A DNA stretch of 10,195 bases from Lysobacterales bacterium (GTDB lineage: Bacteria > Pseudomonadota > Gammaproteobacteria > Xanthomonadales > Marinicellaceae), in NCBI GenBank assembly GCA_026990095.1, contig JALSIL010000525.1, positions 1 to 10,195 on the forward strand, read 5' to 3'. The translations under genes were made by a program, and so were the position numbers. Numbering within the stretch: position 1 is the first letter of the stretch; the number at the start of each line of letters is the position of its first letter. The notes under the pieces were generated by a model, which was not told the origin of the DNA, ran no database searches, and was given only the letters and a program-made list of their open reading frames with translations. Positions 1 to 6,540 of the stretch are shown here, piece by piece.

Positions 1-984
1 GTCTTCGCCTGGAATCCCCACAGCTAAAAAGTCAAAATTATTGCTTCCAACACCTGTCAAGCTATAATCGCCGGCGGTTAAACTTAAACCAAATTGATCG
101 TTAGTTTCTGCGGCTGATGCAGGAATATCGTCTGATTGTTGCGAGAGTGAATCCCTAAAATTTGGTTCTCCAGATATGCCTTGTGCTCTTCCATAGTACA
201 CCTCGACTTGCCCTCCATCGATTATAGTTGGAGTTGGATTTCCAAAATCCTCAAATGGCGTTGAAACTGCAAAGTCATCACAATCATCACCATCAAAATC
301 CCCAGTAGCCATACTCCAGCCAAATCTGTCATTGGACTCGATACTGCCATCCGCGAAAATTCCCAATCCAGTTCCTTGAAAAAGAAAAGTAGAACCAGCA
401 CCTAAATCTGCAAAACCATCAATTGAACCATAAAAGATATTTATTGCACCAACATTTAGTCTAACAGATGGATTAACTGAATTGTAGTTTTCTTCGGGTG
501 TACCAACAACCAAATCATCAATGCCATCGCAATTAAAATCGCCACTAGCGAGAGACTTGCCAAAAAAATCATTTTCTTCAACGCCATTTAAATTTTCTAA
601 ATTAGCAGGAGTAGTTTCAAATGTTTGGAATAAGAATTGATCATTGGATGGTGAAAGACCGTTTGGTGTCCCGTAGATAATCAAAACGACTCCAGTGTTA
701 TTTATTGTTGTGCCCAAAAATTCAAAGTCATAATTAGGAATACCAATAGCCAAGTCTTGAATACCATCATTATTATAATCCCCGTGTGAAACAGACTCTC
801 CTAGCCTATCTAAGGCTGTGGCTGAACCGCCAATACCATTTGAATCTAAATTCCAGACAGTACTGCCCGTAATCCCACTTATTGCATTGCTAATTTTAGT
901 TGTCCATGACTCTTGGTTTGTAGTCTTAGCCATTGAAGAAGATATATTGGTAATCAATAAAGTTATTATATAGTACGTTTTCAT
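1..984 (-). CDS. Secreted FG-GAP repeat protein (partial, C-terminus beyond window)
   Basis: Read on the minus strand, an open frame runs without a stop from the ATG at 984-982 to the window edge, giving 328 residues. The N-terminus (MKTYYIITLLITNISSSMAK) is a plausible Sec signal peptide cleaved near SMA|KT. The rest holds four FG-GAP/integrin-alpha-like blades. Each has an 'FG-x-S-x-x-x-GD' entry, a Ca2+-loop-like Asp/Asn run and a '(A/V)VG(T/I)P' strand: DYNNDGIQDLAIGIP from residue 69, DFNCDGIDDLVVGTP from 149, DFDGDDCDDFAVSTP from 229, and a degenerate DYSLTGV...FLAVGIP from 306. The spacing is about 80 residues, longer than the roughly 60 usual for the family. Such repeats fold into a beta-propeller and are found on exported, often adhesive or Ca2+-binding proteins; the ligand here is unknown. 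The start is supported by AGGA at 991-994, 6 nt upstream of the ATG. A MITE-like element ends 34 bp upstream. Confidence 0.88.
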   Translation of the reverse strand, partial: MKTYYIITLLITNISSSMAKTTNQESWTTKISNAISGITGSTVWNLDSNGIGGSATALDRLGESVSHGDYNNDGIQDLAIGIPNYDFEFLGTTINNTGVVLIIYGTPNGLSPSNDQFLFQTFETTPANLENLNGVEENDFFGKSLASGDFNCDGIDDLVVGTPEENYNSVNPSVRLNVGAINIFYGSIDGFADLGAGSTFLFQGTGLGIFADGSIESNDRFGWSMATGDFDGDDCDDFAVSTPFEDFGNPTPTIIDGGQVEVYYGRAQGISGEPNFRDSLSQQSDDIPASAAETNDQFGLSLTAGDYSLTGVGSNNFDFLAVGIPGED

Positions 985-1018
985 ATTTTATCCTGATACA
1001 TTTTGTTGTTTATGATAT

Positions 1019-1036
1019 GAGACCTTTGCATAACTC
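1019..1036 (+). repeat. Left terminal inverted repeat of the MITE-like element
   Basis: GAGACCTTTGCATAACTC is an exact 18-bp reverse complement of 1160-1177. It is preceded by TAT, a possible target-site duplication. Confidence 0.88.
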
Positions 1037-1088
1037 GTGGAACGTGTTAAAAAGTTGCAAAAAACACCACTCTGCGTTAAAAAATTCG

Positions 1089-1106
1089 CAAATAGCGGGC
1101 TATTTG
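1089..1106. repeat. Central hairpin of the MITE-like element
   Basis: CAAATAGC, a GG spacer and GCTATTTG form a perfect inverted repeat. Its midpoint (1097.5) coincides with the midpoint of the whole element (1098), so the element as a whole can fold as one long hairpin. It is not followed by a T-run on either strand, so I do not read it as an intrinsic terminator. Confidence 0.75.
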
Positions 1107-1159
1107 ACTCATTTTTTGCCTTGATTGGTGCTTTTTTCATTCTTTTTTCCATCATCCCA

Positions 1160-1177
1160 GAGTTATGCAAAGGTCTC
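1160..1177 (-). repeat. Right terminal inverted repeat of the MITE-like element
   Basis: GAGTTATGCAAAGGTCTC is an exact reverse complement of the left terminal repeat. It is followed by TAT, matching the triplet before the left end. Confidence 0.88.
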
Positions 1178-1388
1178 TATTTGTATAGTTCGATAAAAAT
1201 TGAAATTAGTTTTTAGTTATTGACAAAACAGAGTTAAAGCCAGTGTTTTTGTGACTTACATCTCATTAACCCTGTATTTTCTGTTTTGGGATTTGATTTT
1301 TTAGTAAATAAAGCTCATCAGAAAAACATTTCATCAGATTAATCGAATTAATAAATATCTTTTAATGAAAAATAACTGGATGGATATA
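1178..1388. other. Non-coding upstream region of the beta-helix gene
   Basis: About 210 bp of AT-rich sequence between the MITE-like element and the chosen start of the beta-helix gene. It must hold the plus-strand promoter. A perfect TTGACA lies at 1220-1225, but no convincing -10 hexamer sits 16-18 bp downstream, so I do not call a promoter. It contains no RNA gene or further repeat that I can recognise. Confidence 0.5.
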
Positions 1389-3281
1389 ATGAAAATTAAA
1401 TATATAGCTACATTACTTGTTCTTGCTGTTTGTTTTGCCTGCCCATTACGTGCTTCGACCATTAATATCAATGACAAAGTGGCACATGATCTTGATATGT
1501 ATCGCTCATTTTTAGCTACTAGCGAACAAATTGCACTGCATGGAGCCACTGATTTTGTAACCATTGGTGCTGATGCTGGCTGCGACTTTGATTCTACTGT
1601 TTGGAATATTGGCGATGCTATTTCTAGTGGAGCAACCGAGGTTAGGGTGGCATCTAACGGAACTTATATTGAAAATATTGAGCTTGATGATCAGGATCTG
1701 ATACTCAGGGGTGGCTTTGCCACTTGTAGCGATGCTGAAATGAACAATCAGGACTACATGGATTTAACTGAAATCAATGGTAGTGCAACTCCAACAAATA
1801 TAATAGCAATTACTGGAGATACGACACGCCGATTAATTCGATTGGAAAATTTGTCATTAACTGGTGCAACAGTCCTAAACCCAACTCTAGGTGGTGCAAT
1901 ATCAGTTGACCAAGCAGAACTTGAACTACAATTGTTGAGGGTGTACATTTCTGGAAATTCTGGTAATACAGGAGGAGGTATGTTTATTAGTCCAGGGTTT
2001 GGTGCGAGTCAGACAAATATCGATGTTTTCGCACAAGACTTGATAATTTTCAACAATTCATCCCTTAACTTAGGAGGGGGTTTATATTGTACAGGTTCAG
2101 GATCCCAAATAACCTTAACAGGTATCAGTACTATTTCCAATAACATAGCGACCACTATTGGTGGAGGTATTTATATGCGTGGGCATTGCAAGGTTAGTAT
2201 GTATTCTGAATCTCACTCAGCATTAATAAGTTCATTTCCTGGTTTTTTTAACAATAACAGTGCAGAAGAAGGTGGTGCAATCAACATAAGACATAGTGCC
2301 AGCCTATATTTATTTGGTCAGCAAATGTGTGATAGTACAAATTGTTTAGGCTCTAATGATGTGCCTATTTTTGTACAAGGAAATTTTTCTGACAATAACA
2401 ATAGTGGCAACGAATCAGGCGGTGGAATTTACTTGGATGGCACAGGAGGTTCCAATCAATTTTATGCCAATGGTATATGGATAAATGATAATCAAGCTGG
2501 AGGAAATGGTGGTGGTGTATATGTGGGTTCTGGTTCAACTTTTGAAATTGAAAGAAGGCCTGGTGGTTGCTGGCAACTTGATCGTTGCAATTTAGTTATT
2601 AACAATCGTTCAGGTACGGCTATTGGTTTTGGTGGTGGATTTTATGTCAATGATGGAACCATGAATTTAAGCCATGTTTATGTTGAAGAAAACCGAGCTG
2701 ACTTTGGTTCAGCGATTGCTGCCAATGGAGAAAATGCGTTAGTAACCATAGAAAACTCAGTATTTGACGACAATGGCAATGGTGGGACTGATGGGTATTC
2801 TGATTTTCAGATTTTTAGTGCATCAACCGGAGCATCACTCTCAATACGTCACAGTACCATTGCAGACAATAATGCTGTGAACAGTGTTTTTAATGTTGAT
2901 CCTGCTTTAGGTTCTTCATTGTCCTTAAGTTCTTCAATCGTCCATGACCCAAGTTCAGGTAATTTATTTGGCCCTGTTAGCGGCAATCTAACTATCGATT
3001 GTCTCGTGTCACATGAAGCGGCTAGTTTTACAGGTGCAAATGTATTGATTGACGACCCTATGTTTATGAATCGATCTCTGGGTAATTTTCACTTAGCCGC
3101 TGGCTCACCTGCCATTGATTTGTGTGCAGGTATTACAATGCTAAACCCTCTGGATATGGATATGGAAACAAGAGCTTGGGATGATCCTGATAAAATTGAC
3201 GGCATGGGTATATTCGATGCAGGGGCAGATGAGCGTTATTTTTTTGAAGTGATGTTTGTAGATGGTTTTGAAGATTTTTAA
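1389..3281 (+). CDS. Secreted right-handed beta-helix protein with choice-of-anchor-Q-like C-terminus
   Basis: A protein of 630 residues if started at the ATG at 1389. In-frame ATGs at 1365 and 1380 exist. The 1389 start is preferred because it puts a clean signal peptide first (MKIKYIATLLVLAVCFACP, cleavage near LRA|ST) and follows a purine-rich GGATGGAT. The body is a Gly/Asn-rich repeat protein with seven 'GG(G/A)-hydrophobic-(Y/F/N)' turns (GGGMF, GGGLY, GGGIY, GGAIN, GGGIY, GGGVY, GGGFY) and recurrent 'NN' positions. This pattern is typical of pectate-lyase-like or polymorphic-outer-membrane-protein-like parallel beta-helices. The end carries 'AAGSPAIDLC ... R..D ... GIFDAGADE', the signature of choice-of-anchor Q domains, then a tail MFVDGFEDF. 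It probably acts outside the cell or on its surface; no lyase catalytic residues are evident, so the substrate is unknown. It may be co-transcribed with the gene 77 bp downstream. Confidence 0.87.
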   Translation: MKIKYIATLLVLAVCFACPLRASTININDKVAHDLDMYRSFLATSEQIALHGATDFVTIGADAGCDFDSTVWNIGDAISSGATEVRVASNGTYIENIELDDQDLILRGGFATCSDAEMNNQDYMDLTEINGSATPTNIIAITGDTTRRLIRLENLSLTGATVLNPTLGGAISVDQAELELQLLRVYISGNSGNTGGGMFISPGFGASQTNIDVFAQDLIIFNNSSLNLGGGLYCTGSGSQITLTGISTISNNIATTIGGGIYMRGHCKVSMYSESHSALISSFPGFFNNNSAEEGGAINIRHSASLYLFGQQMCDSTNCLGSNDVPIFVQGNFSDNNNSGNESGGGIYLDGTGGSNQFYANGIWINDNQAGGNGGGVYVGSGSTFEIERRPGGCWQLDRCNLVINNRSGTAIGFGGGFYVNDGTMNLSHVYVEENRADFGSAIAANGENALVTIENSVFDDNGNGGTDGYSDFQIFSASTGASLSIRHSTIADNNAVNSVFNVDPALGSSLSLSSSIVHDPSSGNLFGPVSGNLTIDCLVSHEAASFTGANVLIDDPMFMNRSLGNFHLAAGSPAIDLCAGITMLNPLDMDMETRAWDDPDKIDGMGIFDAGADERYFFEVMFVDGFEDF

Positions 3282-3345
3282 TATAGTGAGGAAATATTTA
3301 AAATTTAAACGAAACAGTAAAATACCATTCATAAATAAAAATACC

Positions 3346-3350
3346 AAGGA
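3346..3350 (+). promoter_or_regulatory. Ribosome binding site for the small Ig-like protein
   Basis: AAGGA lies 8 nt before the ATG at 3359 and fixes that start. Confidence 0.7.
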
Positions 3351-3358
3351 ATACTGTC

Positions 3359-3799
3359 ATGCTTAAAATAACAAACCTAAAAGTACAACTACTTTTCATT
3401 CTAATTTTACTGCCTAAGCTAGTAGAAGCAGCCGTTGCAGTTGATGATAACGTCGTGGTTATTGAAAACAATGGTGCGCAATTCATCGATATATTTGCCA
3501 ATGACACCATTGATAAGGGAGAGGAGGTTACTGCATTTAACCAGCCTGCAAACGGTGTAGCCATTTTAGAACCATTTGGTATGACCTATCAGCCCAATAA
3601 TGGCTATTGCAACAATGGAGTCACCACCGATAATTTTACCTATACATTAACAGGAAATTCAACTGCCACCGTTTCTGTTACCGTCACCTGCTTGGCAGGT
3701 AGTCCTGTGGCTCAAGTAGTGCCAGTTAATCAATTTCAATGGCTATTGTTTTTGCTCATAGCTATGATACTTGTGGTTAAGCTTAGAACCACTACATAG
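3359..3799 (+). CDS. Small secreted cadherin/Ig-like protein with IPTL-CTERM-like anchor
   Basis: This 146-residue protein has three parts. First is a signal peptide (residues 1-24, hydrophobic core LLFILILL, cleavage near VEA|AV). Second is a single cadherin-like/Big_9-type beta-sandwich domain (about 25-112), recognised by 'AVDDNVVV', 'IDIFANDT', 'QPANGVAI', 'TYQPNNGY' and 'DNFTYTL...ATVSVTV'. In large adhesins this domain is normally repeated many times, whereas here it occurs once. Third is a C-terminal segment, VPVNQFQW followed by a hydrophobic stretch (LLFLLIAMILVV) and a basic KLR end, which resembles IPTL-CTERM/PEP-CTERM-type sorting signals without matching the canonical IPTLSEW. 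It is probably exported and membrane- or surface-anchored. Its function is unknown; partnership with the preceding beta-helix protein is inferred from order and spacing. Confidence 0.8.
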   Translation: MLKITNLKVQLLFILILLPKLVEAAVAVDDNVVVIENNGAQFIDIFANDTIDKGEEVTAFNQPANGVAILEPFGMTYQPNNGYCNNGVTTDNFTYTLTGNSTATVSVTVTCLAGSPVAQVVPVNQFQWLLFLLIAMILVVKLRTTT

Positions 3800-3811
3800 G
3801 CTTACTAAACT

Positions 3812-5650
3812 TCATTCAAAATCATCAAAGAATATCAAGTCATCCTCATACACACCTGGTTGCAAAGGCGTAGGCAAATTACGAGTTACACCATTACATC
3901 GACCATTTGGAGCATCTGAAAATATCAGACTTTCATCAAATTGATAACTGGGTTCTGGCCAAGCACGGGAGTTAAAACGACAAGTGATGTTTGCCCCATT
4001 AAAAGTGGTATTATGGGTGGTGATATTGCGACCACCAAGAAACAATTGCGTTGCATTAAAGTCCGCACTCGGCCAGAGTAAAAATTCCGTCCCAAAAACA
4101 CTGCTGTATTGATGCCCAGGGCGAAGATCAATCCACCCTGCATCTTGGGTGACCGTATTGATGGTATCGCCTAAAATATTGTCAACCAAGAAATTATAAC
4201 GCGGGTAGAAATGCTGCCCAACATCACTGTTGCGCTGCCAACCTGGCCCATCTCCGGCATGGTTTCCTGATATGAAGTTTTCTGGATTAACCACCTGACT
4301 CGCCACTGAATCGGTTCGAATCTGCCGTAATGTGATTTTACTTTTGGGCCCATTGGTGCCAGCGTGATCACCAGCAAAATGTGAATTGCTAATCACCAAA
4401 CCCCAGGCTCCCATCACCCGTAAATTATGCTCAAAAGCAGCTTTAGTATACGATCCTATGATAGCCGAATTAACCATTCCACAATCATTAAAACAGCCAA
4501 TATTTACACCAGGAATGTTGCCAACAGACATATTATCAACATCACCAACACTGCGAACCTCGGATAAAAAGATACCGTACGGGTAAGGAACCAAGTCACA
4601 ATCAAGATTATTGTTGTTGTAACAATTAAAGCCAGAACTGTTCAAGCTTACATAGCCATTAGATGGCACACTGAAAGAACCCCCAGCTGACCAATCCAAA
4701 TCCAAGTTATGTAAGCTCAATAAGGTGGCACTCATGCCCACGGTTAAATCACGCAACCTAAGGTTAGCCACGCCATTACCAAATGCCCAGCCACTGATGA
4801 CATGACCGCTTGAATTTTTGCTAAGAGTATCATAGCCACTGACTTGTGCATTGCTTGGTATTCTGTCATTACACCCTTGGGCCGTACCTATCACCACTTC
4901 TTGGATCAATGGGTCACTGCCCGTCCCGTATGCATCAATGCGAATATCACTTTCATCATAACCAATACACATCGGTGCATACATCCCAGTAGATCCCCGT
5001 TGATACAGAATCCTGGAGTGACTGAGGTCAGTTGATAAATTCTGCGGTGGTGAATTAGTGAGGCGATTTGCTACAGGTACGCCAACAGGGCAGTCTGTGA
5101 AATCTGAACCACTAGAAATACAATAGGTTTCTGCCACTGAATATTCAACATCCTGAGGTTTGGTCGCCACATTCACACAAACATCATCCCAATCACCTGT
5201 TGGATTTTGTACCCTAACTTTAACGGCAAACTCACATTGCTGACTGAAATTATTCCACCTGCTATTACCCGCACCTTCGCAGACAAAAGTATGGGCAGCA
5301 CGAGGTGCACCGCTAATCTGATTGTTTTTACTGTTGCCCGTGAGGGCAAAGATACCCGAATCGGGGTCATCAAAATCAAAATGATAGCCAAAATACTGGC
5401 CAGTGCGACAGGCCTGAATATCGTTACCACCTGAAAAGTCTACACAGTTTGGGTCTGTTGAGTTTTGAGCACTAAAATACACAGTCTCGGGTGAAATTCC
5501 TACTGGTCTTGTTAATATTTCTAATGAGGCATCCACACTACCTCCTGATGATTGTGATGCACCACAGGTATTGGCTTTTACCGTCCAACTTGTGCTACTT
5601 AAATAAATACCAACTAGCCCTGTTAATAATTTCGATTGATTGCATTGCAT
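3812..5650 (-). CDS. Secreted PKD-domain plus right-handed beta-helix protein
   Basis: The ATG at 5650 gives 612 residues. An in-frame ATG 15 codons upstream is rejected because AAAGG at 5659-5663 sits 8 nt before the 5650 start and the signal peptide (core LLTGLVGIYL, cleavage near VKA|NT) then lies at the N-terminus. Residues about 42-165 look like a PKD-type beta-sandwich: 'PETVYFSAQNSTDPN', 'YHFDFDDPDSG', 'APRAAHTF', 'VKVRVQNPTGDWDD'. Several cysteines (29, 69, 81, 124, 139, 158) suggest disulphides in an exported protein. From about residue 205 onward it appears pectate-lyase-like, with recurrent short hydrophobic/Asn/Gly rungs (NLRLRDLTV, LLSLHNLDLDW, GLVISNSHFAG, ITTHNTTFNG). It ends in DDLIFFDDFE, echoing the tail of the plus-strand beta-helix protein. 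The gene converges on the Ig-like gene with only 12 bp between them. Enzymatic activity, if any, cannot be read from the sequence. Confidence 0.85.
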   Translation of the reverse strand: MQCNQSKLLTGLVGIYLSSTSWTVKANTCGASQSSGGSVDASLEILTRPVGISPETVYFSAQNSTDPNCVDFSGGNDIQACRTGQYFGYHFDFDDPDSGIFALTGNSKNNQISGAPRAAHTFVCEGAGNSRWNNFSQQCEFAVKVRVQNPTGDWDDVCVNVATKPQDVEYSVAETYCISSGSDFTDCPVGVPVANRLTNSPPQNLSTDLSHSRILYQRGSTGMYAPMCIGYDESDIRIDAYGTGSDPLIQEVVIGTAQGCNDRIPSNAQVSGYDTLSKNSSGHVISGWAFGNGVANLRLRDLTVGMSATLLSLHNLDLDWSAGGSFSVPSNGYVSLNSSGFNCYNNNNLDCDLVPYPYGIFLSEVRSVGDVDNMSVGNIPGVNIGCFNDCGMVNSAIIGSYTKAAFEHNLRVMGAWGLVISNSHFAGDHAGTNGPKSKITLRQIRTDSVASQVVNPENFISGNHAGDGPGWQRNSDVGQHFYPRYNFLVDNILGDTINTVTQDAGWIDLRPGHQYSSVFGTEFLLWPSADFNATQLFLGGRNITTHNTTFNGANITCRFNSRAWPEPSYQFDESLIFSDAPNGRCNGVTRNLPTPLQPGVYEDDLIFFDDFE

Positions 5651-5658
5651 GTTAGTTA

Positions 5659-5663
5659 CCTTT
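5659..5663 (-). promoter_or_regulatory. Ribosome binding site deciding the start of the PKD/beta-helix gene
   Basis: On the minus strand AAAGG lies 8 nt before the ATG at 5650. The alternative upstream ATG at 5695 has no comparable site and overlaps the stop of the small upstream ORF. Confidence 0.7.
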
Positions 5664-5691
5664 GTGAAAAATAATTTAGGGTTGAGTAATA

Positions 5692-5865
5692 TCAATTGGG
5701 TTTAATATTGATAACATCATTGGGTTGAGCGGCTGCAATGGCATCAGCTATGGTGTTAAAACTACACGCCGCACCATTGATACTGGCAATGGGTTGGCCC
5801 GCTTGTATAGCATTAACCCAACAGACTAAACTAATAAAAAACAGTTCTTTTATTTTTAAACTCAT
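5692..5865 (-). pseudogene. Truncated N-terminus of a secreted beta-helix protein (57 residues)
   Basis: The minus-strand ORF from the ATG at 5865 encodes 57 residues. It has a signal peptide (MSLKIKELFFISLVCWVNAI, cleavage near IQA|GQ), then 'GAACSFNTIADAIAAAQPND' and 'VINIKPN', then a stop. The middle segment is the standard opening of secreted parallel beta-helix proteins (Cys-x-(Y/F)-x-T-I-x-x-A-I...GD-x-I-x-I). The nearby 630-residue protein has the equivalent 'GCDFDS...IGDAI' segment. Everything after the first predicted rung is missing, and the next gene starts 41 bp further on with its own ribosome site and signal peptide. I read it as the 5' remnant of a lost paralogue. A functional 35-residue secreted peptide cannot be excluded. 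Confidence 0.66.
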
Positions 5866-5975
5866 AATTTGTGCTTTTCTTTTAAGAAGTTAGTTATAAT
5901 TTCGTTAAAAATGCTTAAAAGTTTTATTTTAGATGTAAGATATGGTTTTCAATAGTGAATTACTACTAAAGAGAC
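5866..5975. promoter_or_regulatory. Divergent promoter region between secreted-protein and sigma-factor genes
   Basis: 110 bp separate the minus-strand small ORF from the sigma-factor gene, so both transcription units must start here or nearby. A perfect TATAAT lies at 5895-5900 on the plus strand, but the nearest -35-like hexamer (TTGTGC, 5869-5874) is 20 bp away, so the housekeeping promoter is tentative. The sigma factor may also recognise a site here, by analogy with autoregulated ECF genes; no binding motif can be assigned. Confidence 0.4.
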
Positions 5976-6536
5976 ATGCAGGAAACACTAAAAAAAATAA
6001 CTCTAATCAGTCAAGAAGACTTTACGGGTTCTAGTTATGATGATTTATTTAATAAGCTCTATCCATCAATAAAACAACTGGCTCATTACGAACTAATGAA
6101 ACTCAATCCAGGGCAGCAACTCACGCCAACCGCCTTAGTCAATGAATGTTATTTAAAATTAAAATCAGGCAAAGACCAGCAATATGACAACAAAAAACAC
6201 TTTTACAATACGGTTGCACGGTGTATGCGGTTTTTTTTGGTTGATATTGTTCGCTCGCATCACCGCCAAAAAAGAAAAGGAGAACACACCGATTTTAGCG
6301 TATCACAAGTGGTCGGCGACGATGGAATTGCCATAGAGTTATTAGAGTTAGATGATGCATTACAACAATTGGAGGAAATAAATCCAGATTTAGCGAATAT
6401 AACTATAATGAGGTATTTTTCTGGAATGACTTTGGATGAAATTGCGCAAACATATGAATGCAGTAAAAGCCACATTCATAAACAATGGATAATAGCTCGT
6501 GCGTATTTGGTTAATATATTAGAAGAACAGAGTTAA
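5976..6536 (+). CDS. ECF-type RNA polymerase sigma factor, TIGR02999/ECF43-like
   Basis: A 186-residue protein of normal length for this group, directing RNA polymerase to a dedicated set of promoters. Region 2 covers about 20-100 and includes 'LTPTALVNECYLKL' (49-62), 'HFYNTVARCMRFFLVD' (75-90) and a basic 'HHRQKRKGEH'. Region 4 covers about 125-182 with 'LDDALQQLEEINPDLA', 'MRYFSGMTLDEIA' and the helix-turn-helix 'YECSKSHIHKQWIIARAYL'. Typical ECF factors carry an acidic DAED-like motif in region 2.2; here the place is taken by T50-P-T52. In characterised ECF43 members (Xanthomonas EcfK, Vibrio EcfP) a partner kinase phosphorylates a threonine in this segment to activate the factor. The kinase gene starts 4 bp after the stop, so co-translation is likely. 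The Shine-Dalgarno-like AAAGAG (5968-5973) is unusually close to the ATG. Confidence 0.88.
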   Translation: MQETLKKITLISQEDFTGSSYDDLFNKLYPSIKQLAHYELMKLNPGQQLTPTALVNECYLKLKSGKDQQYDNKKHFYNTVARCMRFFLVDIVRSHHRQKRKGEHTDFSVSQVVGDDGIAIELLELDDALQQLEEINPDLANITIMRYFSGMTLDEIAQTYECSKSHIHKQWIIARAYLVNILEEQS

Positions 6537-6540
6537 AAAG

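Larger units (their letters stand above)
1019..1177. mobile_element. MITE-like quasi-palindromic element, 159 bp
   Basis: Perfect 18-bp terminal inverted repeats, GAGACCTTTGCATAACTC at 1019-1036 and its reverse complement at 1160-1177, enclose a short non-coding interior. A perfect 8-bp hairpin (CAAATAGC-GG-GCTATTTG, 1089-1106) lies almost exactly at the centre. The two arms between the tips and the centre are imperfect reverse complements of each other. The flanking trinucleotide TAT (1016-1018 and 1178-1180) could be a 3-bp target duplication. The GAGACCTTTGCA tip resembles IS5-superfamily ends as I recall them, so a non-autonomous derivative mobilised by an IS5-type transposase is the likely origin. 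No transposase is encoded here. It sits between the divergent promoter regions of the FG-GAP gene and the beta-helix gene. Confidence 0.82.

Noticed and set aside
988..1170. 60-codon minus-strand ORF (non-ATG start) spanning the MITE-like element and ending just before the FG-GAP start
   Set aside because: It lies almost wholly within the quasi-palindromic element, has no ribosome site and shows low-complexity Lys/Asn/Phe composition explained by the repeat. Translational coupling to the FG-GAP gene is conceivable but unsupported.
1220..1248. TTGACA as a -35 element for the beta-helix gene
   Set aside because: No acceptable -10 hexamer at 16-18 bp downstream, so a promoter was not called.
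3298..3564. 88-codon minus-strand ORF over the Ig-like gene start
   Set aside because: It is antisense to a gene with a clear ribosome site, signal peptide and domain. Its Ser/Thr-rich translation is typical of a reverse-complement shadow.
3925..5430. Overlapping open frames on both strands within the PKD/beta-helix gene
   Set aside because: They lack signal peptides, ribosome sites and domain signatures, and the minus-strand 612-residue frame explains the region.
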